The notes beneath the pieces are model-generated. The model worked only from the letters and a program-made list of their open reading frames with translations, ran no database searches and was not told the DNA's origin. 64,000 bases of DNA from Arthrobacter terricola (GTDB lineage Bacteria > Actinomycetota > Actinomycetes > Actinomycetales > Micrococcaceae), in assembly GCF_004354015.1 (NCBI RefSeq), contig NZ_SMRU01000007.1, positions 1 to 64,000 on the forward strand, in the 5' to 3' direction. The position numbers and the translations under genes are program-made. Positions 17,304-26,252 of this stretch are shown here, piece by piece. The stretch's first letter is position 1, and each line of letters opens with the position of its first letter.

Positions 17304-18823
17304 CCGCGCTCGTCGAGTCGGCCAGGCGGCTTAGGGGAGTCGAACTTTTCGAGCAGCTCCTCGATCCCGGCAGTTTCCGCTCGTGGGACCGTCCTGTTCC
17401 GGATCCGCTGGGTGCCGATGCTTCCTACCTCGCCGACCTGGCCAAGGCCCGGCAACGCAGCGGTGCCGACGAGTCAGTCCTCACGGGCGAAGGGCGGCTG
17501 AACCGGCATCCCGTAGCCGTCATCGTGAGTGAATTCTCTTTCATGGGCGGCTCGATTGGCCGTGCCGCAGCGAACAGGATCGTCGCGGCCATCGAGGAAG
17601 CGGGCCGGCGCCGGATTCCACTCATCGCGGCTCCGGCCTCAGGCGGTACACGCATGCAGGAAGGCACCCTGGCCTTCCTCCAGATGGTGCGGATCACCGA
17701 GGCGCTGACGGCCTACAAGCGGCTCGGCCTGCCGTACCTTGTGTACTTGCGGCACCCGACGACGGGCGGCGTCTTCGCCTCCTGGGGGTCATTGGGGCAC
17801 GTGACCGCCGCCGAGCCAAGCGGCCTCATCGGCTTCCTCGGCCCCAAGGTCTACGCGGGGCTGACCGGGCAGGAGTTTCCGGAAGGCGTGCAGCGTAGTG
17901 AGAACCTGCTGGCCCACGGAACGGTCGACGCCGTGCTGGACATTGTTGGATTTAGGCAGCTTGCGGCTGAGGTGCTTGGGATTCTTTCCGGTTCGTGGGA
18001 GGGCGCATGTTCCTCCCTCCCCGCGTCGATGGAGCATGCGCCTTCCGAGCCGGTTTCAGGGGACATGTCCAGTGGTGGGACAGCAGTAAGGCACATGTCC
18101 AGTGGTGGGGCAGCAACAGCGCGCATGCCCCCTTGGGATTCGGCGTGGGATTCGGTCCAGCGGACGCGCGACGCCGGGCGGCCGGGCTTGCGGGAACTGC
18201 TCGACGGCGGGTTCGGACGTTTGGTGCGCCTGAACGGCACGGGACGCGGGGCACTTTCGGCGAGTACCGCCGTCGTACTCGCTCAACTAGAGGGCAGGCC
18301 GGTGGTCGTTGTCGGCCAGGACCGCGCGGCGCAACGCGCCGGGAGTGTCCTCGACGCTGCGGCGCTCGCACAGGCCCGTCGCGGAATGCGGCTAGCGGAG
18401 GAACTGCGATTGCCGCTCGTGACGGTGGTTGATACTCCAGGGGCAGAGCTGTCTGTTGAGGCAGAGGAGTCGGCGATTGCTGGCGGGATCGCGGACTGCA
18501 TCGCGGCGATGCTTGGCCTTACTGTGCCGAGCGTTGCCGTCCTCCTCGGCGAAGGCACCGGCGGCGGTGCGCTCGCGCTCGCCGCGGCCCGCCGTACAGT
18601 AGCTGCCGAGCACGCGTGGCTCGCACCATTGCCGCCGGAGGGCGCCAGCCTGATCGTGAATGGCGATACGTCTTTGGCAGCCGAGTTGGGCGGACGCCAA
18701 CGGATTGTGGCGTCCGCCCTGTTCGACGACGGTGCCGTGGACGACGTGGTTGCTGAAGGTCCCGGCCTCGGGCCGAGGATCGCGGAAGCCGTCGCGAAAC
18801 GGATCGTCGAGCAACTCGCCTAG
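17300..18823 (+). CDS. Fused AccD-AccA carboxyltransferase with repeat-derived linker
   Basis: A 507-residue fusion. Residues ~1-232 resemble the acetyl-CoA carboxylase beta subunit (FMGGSIGRAAANRI, APASGGTRMQEGTLAF, PTTGGVFASWGSLG) but lack its zinc-finger cysteines. Residues ~282-507 resemble the alpha subunit (VDTPGAELSVEAEESAIA, GEGTGGGALALAAA). Between them, residues ~234-280 are encoded by an array of CATG-centred repeats, giving a linker with two SSGG copies. No biotin carboxylase or biotin-carrier gene is nearby. Besides carboxylation, a decarboxylase role like malonate decarboxylase MdcD/MdcE, to which these domains are related, is possible. Confidence 0.85.
   Translation: MTALVESARRLRGVELFEQLLDPGSFRSWDRPVPDPLGADASYLADLAKARQRSGADESVLTGEGRLNRHPVAVIVSEFSFMGGSIGRAAANRIVAAIEEAGRRRIPLIAAPASGGTRMQEGTLAFLQMVRITEALTAYKRLGLPYLVYLRHPTTGGVFASWGSLGHVTAAEPSGLIGFLGPKVYAGLTGQEFPEGVQRSENLLAHGTVDAVLDIVGFRQLAAEVLGILSGSWEGACSSLPASMEHAPSEPVSGDMSSGGTAVRHMSSGGAATARMPPWDSAWDSVQRTRDAGRPGLRELLDGGFGRLVRLNGTGRGALSASTAVVLAQLEGRPVVVVGQDRAAQRAGSVLDAAALAQARRGMRLAEELRLPLVTVVDTPGAELSVEAEESAIAGGIADCIAAMLGLTVPSVAVLLGEGTGGGALALAAARRTVAAEHAWLAPLPPEGASLIVNGDTSLAAELGGRQRIVASALFDDGAVDDVVAEGPGLGPRIAEAVAKRIVEQLA
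18003..18130. repeat. CATG-palindrome repeat array inside the accDA reading frame
   Basis: Five CATG cores at 18006, 18035, 18064, 18094 and 18124, spaced 29, 29, 30 and 30 bp. Most are flanked by near-palindromic arms (GGACATGTCC, GCGCATGCCC). Units three and four share ACATGTCCAGTGGTGGG. The same family occurs at 39.2 and 42.4 kb. Here the array is translated without a stop or frameshift. Confidence 0.8.
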
Positions 18824-18848
18824 GTTGGCTGAGTTTGGCCGGGGTGGG

Positions 18849-19016
18849 CTACCTGCTGGCGGCTCCGCGTCGGATCCATCCAAGAATGCCGGTGACGATG
18901 AAAAGGATTATGCCGAGAACCGCGAGCCAGACAAGACCTTTGATGACGAATCCAAGTATCGCCAAAACGGCCCAAACAATAAGAAGGAGGACAATAAACC
19001 CGATCACAACGACCAC
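18849..19016 (-). CDS. Small two-helix membrane protein (55 aa)
   Basis: A short ORF with GTG at 19016 and TAG at 18849-18851, reading VVVVIGFIVLLLIVWAV, then LAILGFVIKGLVWLAVLGII, then FIVTGILGWIRRG. It has two or three hydrophobic stretches and a basic C-terminus. AAAAGG precedes the GTG. Highly hydrophobic mini-proteins ending in an Arg-rich tail are common in actinobacteria, with no known function. The stop converges on accDA 25 bp away, and a promoter could lie in the AT-rich 19040-19105 segment. Confidence 0.6.
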   Translation of the reverse strand: MVVVIGFIVLLLIVWAVLAILGFVIKGLVWLAVLGIILFIVTGILGWIRRGAASR

Positions 19017-19104
19017 CTTTTCTTTGCGTTCACCCGAACGAATTCCCGGATGGAGCGCGAAATTGCCGATATATGAAAAACGGTAAGCCTACTTACTTGG
19101 TAGC

Positions 19105-20790
19105 TTAGTTTACATCGTGAATTCTTCCAATCAGGGCGGGACCGGGCTCTGCGGGTTTAGTAGCGCCAAGGTCCATGGTGGTTAGCCGCAGCCAGAGCCA
19201 AAGCCGTTTGTGGGGGTCTGTCAGGTCGAGCTTGAATTCCTCCATGAGGCGCGAAACCCGGTAGCGAACGGTGTTGTTGTGAACATGGAGTTGGGTGGCC
19301 ATGGCTGAGATGGTTCCGTTGGAAGCCAGGTAGGCGCGGAGGGTATCCAAATAGTCGGTCTGGTGCATGGCGTCGTGAGCTGCGATGCGGGAGATGTCAT
19401 CGGTTCCCGCGAGCTCGCTGTCCTCGATGAATTCCCCCACCTTCAACAGGTTCAGGGGAATCCGGTATTCCTCGAAGAGGGCGGCTTTGGGGGCATCCCT
19501 TCCACTGGCCTGAAGGCCTGCGAGGTGATGGAGCGTTTGGATTGCCTCCGACCGGGAGCGGGAAAGGTCCTCGATGCGGGGTGCGATTCCCCCTGCGGCT
19601 GCGATGAGCGGGTAGGGGGTAATCGTGTGGGAGTATGCCTGGATCTCGTGGATGATCCTTCCGTGGACCGTGCGCGCCGCCGGTCCTTGGCTGGGCAGCA
19701 AGGCGTAGACGATGGAACCGATCAGGGCGCTGCGGCTCGTGGTGTACTGCACGTTGCAGACGGTCGTCACCAATTGCAGGAGCCTATGGATTTCCCGGAC
19801 GGACTCAACGCTTGTGGCCTCAGGCTGGATGATCGAAAACGCGGCCACAGCGAGTCCGTTCGCGGCGTCGAGCCCTAACTGCGCGGCTGCGAAAGCCGCG
19901 TGCTCCGCGTCGTCCAGGAGGGTACGGACCAAGTCTGCGTTGCGCCGTTCCCCGAAGTCGGAAGCTGAGCGGGCATGGAGCATGTGCAGGCCGGCCAGGG
20001 GAGCCATCCGGTCCAGCGCCTCCAAGGCTGCTTCGCGCTTTCCCTCTCCGGGGTCGATGATCCAGATAGATCCCAAAAGCTCGCCACCGGCCCTCACCGC
20101 AAGCGCCAGTCGGCCCATTCCTTCGCCCTCCGCGGCCACCAGCACCGATCCCGGCGCTGAGTAGACGCGCTTGAAGTCCTCGTCGAATGCCGGCTGGATG
20201 ATTTCCTGCAAGGTGAGGGTGGTAACGCGGCGAAGCTCGTCGATGGGCTGGCCCGGCAAGGTGGAATAGCCGACAATGCGGCCAAGCGGATCTACGATGC
20301 TGGCTGCCCCGTCGGTGATGGAAGCCGCAGCGTTCGCAAAGGCGTAGAGGTCGCCCAGGCGTACCCCTGAGACGGAGTCGACGGCGGCGCCCATCACCGA
20401 GGCGCGTGCCAGCGTCGCCAAGCGGGTCCAGTCGGCATCTTCCGGCGCCACCAGGATCGAGAGGCTGTGGCGTGCGGCTTCAATCCGCAGTTGCTCCATG
20501 CGGGTACCGCGGGCCTTCAGGACCACGGCGGCCGCGTTGCTGTTTGCCGCCCGATGCAGGAGCTGGTCGAAATCCGGTGAGCCATAGGCGCACGCCACCG
20601 CCAGGATGATGCGGTCATCCACGTTGGACCAACTGTCCAAGGGATCGTACATGAGCACGTCTGAAACGGGATGGCCTAGGTTCTCCGGCGTCGGATTGGC
20701 GTGCACGAGTCCGGCCTGCATGAGCTGGATGCAATCGGACAGGCTGACGGCCGCCTTAGGGCCGGGTTGGGTATCCTGCTGGGCTTCCAC
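19105..20790 (-). CDS. PucR/CdaR-family transcriptional regulator
   Basis: A 561-residue regulator with an N-terminal sensory region (~150 aa), a GAF-like central part (DGAASIVDPLGRIVGYST), a GGDEF-like PucR domain, and a C-terminal PucR helix-turn-helix. That last motif is diagnostic: YLASNGTISAMATQLHVHNN then TVRYRVSRLMEEF. Family members control purine, amino-acid and nitrogen catabolic genes. It is divergent from the hydroxyacid oxidase-ABC transporter-RidA operon, with 128 bp between start codons, so it is the likely regulator of that operon. Confidence 0.9.
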   Translation of the reverse strand: MEAQQDTQPGPKAAVSLSDCIQLMQAGLVHANPTPENLGHPVSDVLMYDPLDSWSNVDDRIILAVACAYGSPDFDQLLHRAANSNAAAVVLKARGTRMEQLRIEAARHSLSILVAPEDADWTRLATLARASVMGAAVDSVSGVRLGDLYAFANAAASITDGAASIVDPLGRIVGYSTLPGQPIDELRRVTTLTLQEIIQPAFDEDFKRVYSAPGSVLVAAEGEGMGRLALAVRAGGELLGSIWIIDPGEGKREAALEALDRMAPLAGLHMLHARSASDFGERRNADLVRTLLDDAEHAAFAAAQLGLDAANGLAVAAFSIIQPEATSVESVREIHRLLQLVTTVCNVQYTTSRSALIGSIVYALLPSQGPAARTVHGRIIHEIQAYSHTITPYPLIAAAGGIAPRIEDLSRSRSEAIQTLHHLAGLQASGRDAPKAALFEEYRIPLNLLKVGEFIEDSELAGTDDISRIAAHDAMHQTDYLDTLRAYLASNGTISAMATQLHVHNNTVRYRVSRLMEEFKLDLTDPHKRLWLWLRLTTMDLGATKPAEPGPALIGRIHDVN

Positions 20791-20918
20791 GTTTGGAATT
20801 TATCACAGTGCATTCCTCGAAGTTATGGAAGTTCCTACATGTAGCACAGGAGAGATCTGCGTCACGATTGGGAGCGAAGTTGAACGGGGCTCTCCCGAAG
20901 GAACGAAGAGGACAGCAT

Positions 20919-22217
20919 ATGAAATTCAAGGACATCCGGGCGCTCGCCTCCGTGCAGGGCCCGGCCCGATCGGTGGCGGAGCGGCTGGGGCGGAGCTGCT
21001 ACAGCGTAGAAGACATGCGGAAACTCGCGGCCAAGCGACTTCCGAAGAGCATTTTCGAATACATCGAAGGTGGGGGAGAGGACGAAGTTTCGCTGCGTCG
21101 GAACCGTTCCTCCTTCGAGGATTGGTCGTTCCTGCCCAAATGGGGATCGGTGGACAACCTGAATCTACGGTCCACGTTGCTGGGCGGCCCGGTATCGATG
21201 CCACTGACACTCTCGCCTACCGGAGGCACCAGGCTGTTCCACCCGAAGGGTGAACGCGCCGTTGCCCATGCGGCCCTTGCCGCAGGTGTCCCTTATGGTT
21301 TGGCGCACCTCAGCACCACCACTATGGAAGACGTCAGCGCGGCCGCTCCGGCACTTCGCCGCTGGTTCAACCTCGAGCCGACGCCGGACAAAGGGCTGCT
21401 TCAGGCGGTCCTGGACCGGGTTTCCAACGCAGGCTACGAGGCTTTGCTGGTCAACGTTGACTGCCGCGCCATCGGCCACCGCGAACGTGACTACAGGAAC
21501 GGATTCACGGCGCCACCGTCCATCAAGCCGAAAACGGTGGTGGAAGGGATGCTCCACCCGGCCTGGGCCTTGGGCTTCCTGGCCAACGACGCCATTGCCT
21601 TCCCCAACTTGGACGCCGAAATTCCCGAAGGCCCCCTTGCCAGCTCCCCCGATATGTGGCGCACCCTGCTCGCCGGCTCCTACGAACCCACCGATTGGGA
21701 CGACATCCGGGAGTTGCGGGAACGATGGGCCGGTCCGATCGTCCTGAAAGGGGTGGTCAATCCGAACGACGCGGCGATGGCAGCCTCCCTGGAGATTGAC
21801 GCCATTCAGGTCAGCAACCACGGCGGCCGCCAGCTTGACCATATGGCTGCTCCTCTGGATGTCCTGCAGGACGTCGTTGAGCGGGTGGCCGGCCGCATGG
21901 AAATCATCGTCGACGGCGGCATCCGCCGCGGTTCCGACGTCGTCAAGGCGTTGGCGCTGGGCGCCAATGCATGCTCGATCGGCCGCCCCTACCTCTACGG
22001 ACTCGCTGCCGCCGGAGAGGCAGGCGTAGCGCACGTCCTGAAGATGTTCGAAGCCGAAATGACCCGCACCATGATGCTGCTCGGCGTGAGCACCGTCGAG
22101 GAACTTCGGAGCGTAGGCCGCCACCTGGTCCGGCATCGGAGCGAAGCGTTCGCCGGCTTCCGCTTTGCCGGGAACCCGGAAACCTACCCGAGCCTTGCAG
22201 AAATGAGGACTTTCTGA
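20919..22217 (+). CDS. FMN-dependent alpha-hydroxy-acid oxidase/dehydrogenase
   Basis: A TIM-barrel flavoprotein of the lactate/glycolate/mandelate oxidase family, 432 aa. It has the N-terminal 'LPKSIFEYIEGGGEDE' block, the FMN and substrate motif SNHGGRQLD with the catalytic His, and GGIRRGSDVVKALALGA with GRPYLYGL for phosphate binding. The ATG at 20919 has GAGGA six nucleotides upstream. It oxidises an L-2-hydroxy acid to a 2-oxo acid, delivering electrons to oxygen or quinone. It is the first gene of an operon with a polar amino-acid ABC transporter and RidA, which suggests the imported compound is a hydroxy- or amino-acid derivative. Confidence 0.9.
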   Translation: MKFKDIRALASVQGPARSVAERLGRSCYSVEDMRKLAAKRLPKSIFEYIEGGGEDEVSLRRNRSSFEDWSFLPKWGSVDNLNLRSTLLGGPVSMPLTLSPTGGTRLFHPKGERAVAHAALAAGVPYGLAHLSTTTMEDVSAAAPALRRWFNLEPTPDKGLLQAVLDRVSNAGYEALLVNVDCRAIGHRERDYRNGFTAPPSIKPKTVVEGMLHPAWALGFLANDAIAFPNLDAEIPEGPLASSPDMWRTLLAGSYEPTDWDDIRELRERWAGPIVLKGVVNPNDAAMAASLEIDAIQVSNHGGRQLDHMAAPLDVLQDVVERVAGRMEIIVDGGIRRGSDVVKALALGANACSIGRPYLYGLAAAGEAGVAHVLKMFEAEMTRTMMLLGVSTVEELRSVGRHLVRHRSEAFAGFRFAGNPETYPSLAEMRTF

Positions 22218-23155
22218 TGAAGAACCCACCATTGAACCGCCATTCCAGGATTGGTGTGCCTGCGGTCGTGGCTGCAGCGGCGCTGTTGCTGACCGTCACT
22301 GCTTGCAGCCCCACCGACGGAGTGGCAACGCAAGGTGCCGCCGACACTACAGGCGCAATAACCGGGGTTCCCGCGCTGCAAGTCGATCCTGCCGCCGTCG
22401 AACTTTTGCCGGCGTCCGTCAAGGCTTCCAAGGTGCTGCGCGTGGCCATCCCCACCAACGAACCGCCAACGCAGTTCTACCGCGAAGGCACGCAGGATAT
22501 GACCGGGACGAATCCGGACGTGGCCCGCCTCATCGGTGAGGCGCTGGGTCTCAAGGTGGAGATCCATGTGGCCAATTTCGACTCCATCATTCCCGGGCTC
22601 GCGGCCAACCGTTACGACATGACGGTCTCGTCCATGACGCCGACCACCAAACGCATGGAAGTCCTGGATTTCGTCGACTACATGCAAATAGGCAATGCGA
22701 TTGCCGTCCCCAAGGGAAATCCCGGTGGAATCAAGGACGAGCATGCTTTGTGCGGCAAGAAAGTGGGACTGCTCACCGGTTCATACCAGTTGACCGTGAA
22801 TGTGCCGGCGTACGACAAGGAATGTGCGGCGGCCGGGAAGGAATCCATTCAGCGGAGCGAATTTCAGGACACGCGCCAGGCTATCTCGGCACTTACCAGC
22901 GGACGCCTGGACACCGTACTGGCCGATTCGCCCATCCTGAATTACGCCGCCACGCAAAACCCGCAGATCGAGGTCGCCAGAACGTATGAGTTCGCGCCGG
23001 TCAGCGTCGGCGTGCCGAAGGAATCCGGCCTGGTGAAGTCCGTCTCTGCTGCGCTGGATGCAGTGATCAAGAGCGATTCCTACACCAAAGTTCTCGCCAA
23101 ATACGGCCTTGAATCCAGCGCTATCACTGACGCGCGCGTCGATTTCGCACAGTAA
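22217..23155 (+). CDS. ABC transporter substrate-binding lipoprotein (polar amino-acid type)
   Basis: Extracellular solute-binding protein, family 3, 312 aa. It has a lipoprotein signal peptide ending at Cys30 (LLLTVTAC). After an Ala-rich spacer the fold starts with KVLRVAIPTNEPPTQFYR. Conserved blocks are ARLIGEALGLKVEIHVANFD and SIIPGLAANRYDMTVSSMT, with CGKKVGLLTGS. The ATG overlaps the oxidase stop (TGATG). It delivers a polar amino-acid-like solute to the permease and ATPase encoded next, and is paralogous to the protein at 58.2 kb. Confidence 0.92.
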   Translation: MKNPPLNRHSRIGVPAVVAAAALLLTVTACSPTDGVATQGAADTTGAITGVPALQVDPAAVELLPASVKASKVLRVAIPTNEPPTQFYREGTQDMTGTNPDVARLIGEALGLKVEIHVANFDSIIPGLAANRYDMTVSSMTPTTKRMEVLDFVDYMQIGNAIAVPKGNPGGIKDEHALCGKKVGLLTGSYQLTVNVPAYDKECAAAGKESIQRSEFQDTRQAISALTSGRLDTVLADSPILNYAATQNPQIEVARTYEFAPVSVGVPKESGLVKSVSAALDAVIKSDSYTKVLAKYGLESSAITDARVDFAQ

Positions 23156-24129
23156 TGAATGCGCCGACTCAGAAGGTGACAACCATGCAAAAGCAATACT
23201 CCATTCCGCACGTCCAGGAGCGTGCGGCGACGGCCGAAGACTCCATACCAGTGGTGCCACTCAAGCACCCCGTCCGGTTGGCCCTTGCCGTGATCCTGAT
23301 AGCGGCCGCGGCCAGTGCTGCCTGGGACGTGGCCGTCAATGAACGCTACCGCTGGGACGTTGTGGTGTCCTACGTGTTTGCCCCGCAGATCCTTGCCGGG
23401 ATGGGGCTGACCATCGTGCTCACGGTGGTTTCCATGACGGTGGGCATTGCATTGGGTACCGTGCTTGCGATCATGCGGCTTTCGGCGAACCCGATCCTGA
23501 GTACGATCAGTCGCAGCTACATCTGGTTCTTCCGGGGAACACCGCTGCTGGTCCAGTTGATTTTTTGGTACAACATTGCCGCCCTGTACCCGGTGGTCGC
23601 GTTGGGGCTTCCGTTCGGCGGTCCGTCCTTGGTCCTGGGGTCCGCGAATGTCCTGATCACTCCGCTGGGGGCAGCGTTGTTGGGGCTGTCCCTGAATGAA
23701 GCTGCCTATATGGCCGAAATCATCCGCGGAGGCATCGGTTCCGTGGACAAGGGCCAATACGACGCCGCCCGCGCCCTTGGGATGAGCGGTGGCAAGCTCA
23801 TGAACCGGGTGATCCTGCCCCAGGCAATGCGCGTGGTTCTGCCCCCTACTGGAAACCAGGTCATTTCCATGCTGAAAGGCACGTCCTTGGTGAGCGTCCT
23901 GGCGATTTCGGACCTGTTGTATTCGGCACAGATCATCTATTCGAACAATTACCAGACCATCCCGCTGCTCATCGTCGCCAGCCTCTGGTACCTGCTCATG
24001 ACCACCGTCCTGAGCTTCTTCCAAAACAAACTTGAACGCCGTTACGGCCGCGGCTTTGACTCGGCGCCACGACTGCGCCGCCCAGCAAAGACGCAGGGGC
24101 GCCGCCCAGCTAAGACAAGGAGTGCATGA
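23155..24129 (+). CDS. ABC transporter permease (polar amino-acid type)
   Basis: Inner-membrane permease of the HisMQ type, 324 aa with about five to six helices. The signature is [17 protein letters not shown] followed by [19 protein letters not shown], and the EAA loop [20 protein letters not shown], which contacts the ATPase. The long N-terminal region is soluble. The C-terminus carries a short direct repeat ([16 protein letters not shown]). The ATG overlaps the stop of the binding-protein gene. A single permease gene implies a homodimeric channel. Confidence 0.92.
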   Translation: MNAPTQKVTTMQKQYSIPHVQERAATAEDSIPVVPLKHPVRLALAVILIAAAASAAWDVAVNERYRWDVVVSYVFAPQILAGMGLTIVLTVVSMTVGIALGTVLAIMRLSANPILSTISRSYIWFFRGTPLLVQLIFWYNIAALYPVVALGLPFGGPSLVLGSANVLITPLGAALLGLSLNEAAYMAEIIRGGIGSVDKGQYDAARALGMSGGKLMNRVILPQAMRVVLPPTGNQVISMLKGTSLVSVLAISDLLYSAQIIYSNNYQTIPLLIVASLWYLLMTTVLSFFQNKLERRYGRGFDSAPRLRRPAKTQGRRPAKTRSA

Positions 24130-24893
24130 TGACCAATGCCATGGTGGAAGCCCGGGGAGTACGGAAGAACTTCGGCGCAACCGAGATACTGAAAGGCATC
24201 GACCTCAGGGTGGAGCAAGGATCGGTGACCTGCTTGATCGGTCCGTCCGGTTCCGGCAAGACCACATTCCTGCGCTGCATCAATCATCTTGAGAAGGTCG
24301 ACGCAGGCCGGCTCTACGTAGACGAACACATGGTGGGCTACACGGAGCGCAACGGCAGGCTGCATGAAATGAAGGAACGCCAGACAGCACGCTCACGGCT
24401 CAATGCGGGCATGGTGTTTCAGCGATTCAACCTCTTTCCCCACATGACCGTCCTTGAGAACGTCATAGAGGCTCCTGTGCATGTCCTGGGCCGGCCGCGC
24501 AAGGAAGTGGTGGCCGAAGCCCAAGTCCTGCTGGACCGGGTGGGCCTGGGTAATCGCGGCGGCTCCTACCCGCAGGAACTGTCCGGCGGGCAGCAGCAAA
24601 GGATCGCGATCGCCAGGGCATTGGCAATGAAGCCCAAGCTGATGCTCTTCGATGAACCAACATCCGCGCTTGATCCCGAGTTGGTGGGGGAGGTCCTGGA
24701 TGTCATGAAATCGCTGGCCCAGGCAGGCATGACCATGGTTGTTGTCACGCACGAACTCGGTTTCGCCCGGCAGGTGGCTGACCAGGTGGTGTTCATGGAT
24801 GGCGGCGTCGTGGTGGAATGCGGTCCGTCGGAGGAAGTGCTGGATAACCCGCAACACGAACGTACGAAGGCATTCCTCTCAAAAGTTCTCTAG
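24126..24893 (+). CDS. ABC transporter ATP-binding protein (polar amino-acid type)
   Basis: ATPase subunit of 255 aa with Walker A GPSGSGKT, signature LSGGQQQR, Walker [16 protein letters not shown] and switch His in [10 protein letters not shown]. The Q-loop reads VFQRFNLF instead of the common QHFNLF/QSFNLF. A ~15-residue insertion before the Q-loop ([16 protein letters not shown]) is shared with the paralogue at 60.1 kb. It starts at ATGATG overlapping the permease stop and powers uptake by the two preceding products. Confidence 0.93.
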   Translation: MMTNAMVEARGVRKNFGATEILKGIDLRVEQGSVTCLIGPSGSGKTTFLRCINHLEKVDAGRLYVDEHMVGYTERNGRLHEMKERQTARSRLNAGMVFQRFNLFPHMTVLENVIEAPVHVLGRPRKEVVAEAQVLLDRVGLGNRGGSYPQELSGGQQQRIAIARALAMKPKLMLFDEPTSALDPELVGEVLDVMKSLAQAGMTMVVVTHELGFARQVADQVVFMDGGVVVECGPSEEVLDNPQHERTKAFLSKVL

Positions 24894-24945
24894 CCGCACC
24901 CAACACACGAACTCGAAGAACCCGAACTCAAAGAAAGGCACGCAC

Positions 24946-25338
24946 TTGCGCCGTCAAATCACCACCAGCCTCGCTCCGGGTCCGGCCGGTCCCTACTCCC
25001 AGGCCATCGCCGCCAACGGATTCCTGTACACGGCAGGCCAGACGCCCCATGATCCGATCACGGGAGAAAGGGTCGGAACCACCATCGAAGAACAAACCGT
25101 CCAGGCAATGCGAAACGTCAGCGAAGTCCTTGCCGCGCATCAGCTGGACTTCGGGCACGTGGTGAAGGCGACTGTGCACCTTCACCACCCCGGCCGGGAT
25201 TTCCCGGGTTTCAATGCCATCTACGAAGAATTCGTTGTTGCGCCGTTTCCGGCACGCACTACTGTGGGATCTTTCCTGGGAGACTTCCTCGTCGAGATCG
25301 ACGTGGTCGCTGTTATCCCGGAGGGGTTGATTCGGTGA
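24946..25338 (+). CDS. RidA-family reactive-intermediate deaminase
   Basis: A 130-residue YjgF/YER057c/UK114 protein. It contains GPYSQAIAANGFLYTAGQTP at the N-terminus, an ALNP-like central region (VVKATVHLHH) and the conserved Arg in FPARTTVGSF, which binds the carboxylate of enamine/imine substrates. A TTG start at 24946 is chosen because AAAGG lies about seven nucleotides upstream and the fold starts immediately (RRQITTSLAPGP). As last gene of the oxidase-transporter operon, it probably hydrolyses an imine formed during catabolism of the imported compound. Confidence 0.85.
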   Translation: MRRQITTSLAPGPAGPYSQAIAANGFLYTAGQTPHDPITGERVGTTIEEQTVQAMRNVSEVLAAHQLDFGHVVKATVHLHHPGRDFPGFNAIYEEFVVAPFPARTTVGSFLGDFLVEIDVVAVIPEGLIR

Positions 25339-25465
25339 TGCTTCATGGCCTCCCGGAACTCGGCTTCGGAGGCCGGCGCCTGGTGGTTTAGTCTGCACCA
25401 GCTGAGATACAAGCCGAAGAGCTGTTCTGGCGTTTGGTGCGGTGCGTCCCAGAGAGGACTGCACT

Positions 25466-25509
25466 GTAGACGTAACTCGTAGATTTCTGTTCTTGTCTAC
25501 ATTGTAGAC
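25466..25509. promoter_or_regulatory. Inverted repeat operator upstream of TetR gene
   Basis: GTCTAC-ATT-GTAGAC at 25495-25509 is a perfect 6-bp inverted repeat. Further half sites (GTAGAC at 25466, GTAGA at 25480) and CCTAC just downstream repeat the motif. Position, 48 bp upstream of the TetR start, fits autoregulation. The remainder of the 218-bp gap shows nothing else. Confidence 0.5.
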
Positions 25510-25556
25510 CTACAGGGGTCACAAAGCATGGGACGGTCAAGCAGGAGGCAGTCATC

Positions 25557-26252
25557 GTGAATGCGGGAATGCAAGCGCAGGAGGGGAGCGGGCGGCTCAA
25601 TCGCCGGACAGTCCTGGGCGCGGCGCTCGAGTTGGTGGACGAACATGGATTGGATGCCCTGAGTATGCGTCGGCTCGGGCAAGCCTTGGGGCGCGATCCA
25701 ATGGCGGTGTACCGGCACGCGGCAAACCGGAAGGAGCTGCTGGCGGGAGTTGCCGAACTGGTCTTGGACGAGGTGGAGATCTTTACGGACGATGCCCATT
25801 GGCAGATTCAATTGCGCCGGATGGCCCACGAAATGCGCCGTGTGTGCTTGCGGCACCCGAACGTCGTTCCACTGCTCGTCACCGGACCGCTCTCCACCCC
25901 CTTGGGCTTGCGTCCGGCGGGAACGCTCCGGCCGCTCGAGCAAATCCTTGGAATCTTGATCCGCGCAGGGTTTGCTCCCGGGGATGCCTTGCACGTCTAT
26001 CGGGCTTTTTACGGCTTCCTCTACGGACACATCCTTAATGAACTCCAGGAACTGATCGTGGATCCGGAGGAAAACGAGGCATTGCTCCAGCTCGGGCTCC
26101 AGCGCTTGCCCTTGCGCGAATTCCCGCACTTGCGCCGGCTCGCTCCCGAGCTTCTGGAGTACGACGGCGAACACGAACTCGATCAGGGAATCACCATCCT
26201 CCTCGCCGGGCTCGGCCAACAACTCGAGACCACTTCGGAGGCGTACACCTGA
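25557..26252 (+). CDS. TetR/AcrR-family transcriptional regulator
   Basis: A 231-residue regulator. The N-terminal HTH has RRTVLGAALELVDEHGLDAL and MRRLGQALGRDPMAVYRHA. The C-terminal ligand domain resembles TetR class C (RRMAHEMRRVCLRHPNVVPL, FYGFLYGHILNE). The GTG at 25557 has AGGAGG eight nucleotides upstream. Neighbours point away from it on both sides, so the regulated target is unclear. The operator-like dyad upstream suggests at least autoregulation. Confidence 0.87.
   Translation: MNAGMQAQEGSGRLNRRTVLGAALELVDEHGLDALSMRRLGQALGRDPMAVYRHAANRKELLAGVAELVLDEVEIFTDDAHWQIQLRRMAHEMRRVCLRHPNVVPLLVTGPLSTPLGLRPAGTLRPLEQILGILIRAGFAPGDALHVYRAFYGFLYGHILNELQELIVDPEENEALLQLGLQRLPLREFPHLRRLAPELLEYDGEHELDQGITILLAGLGQQLETTSEAYT

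Noticed and set aside
17300..18823. Standard biotin-dependent acetyl-CoA carboxylase subunit as the only reading of AccDA
   Set aside because: Possible, but the operon lacks biotin carboxylase and carrier genes and the beta half lacks the zinc finger, so I kept the function open instead of naming it accA or accD.
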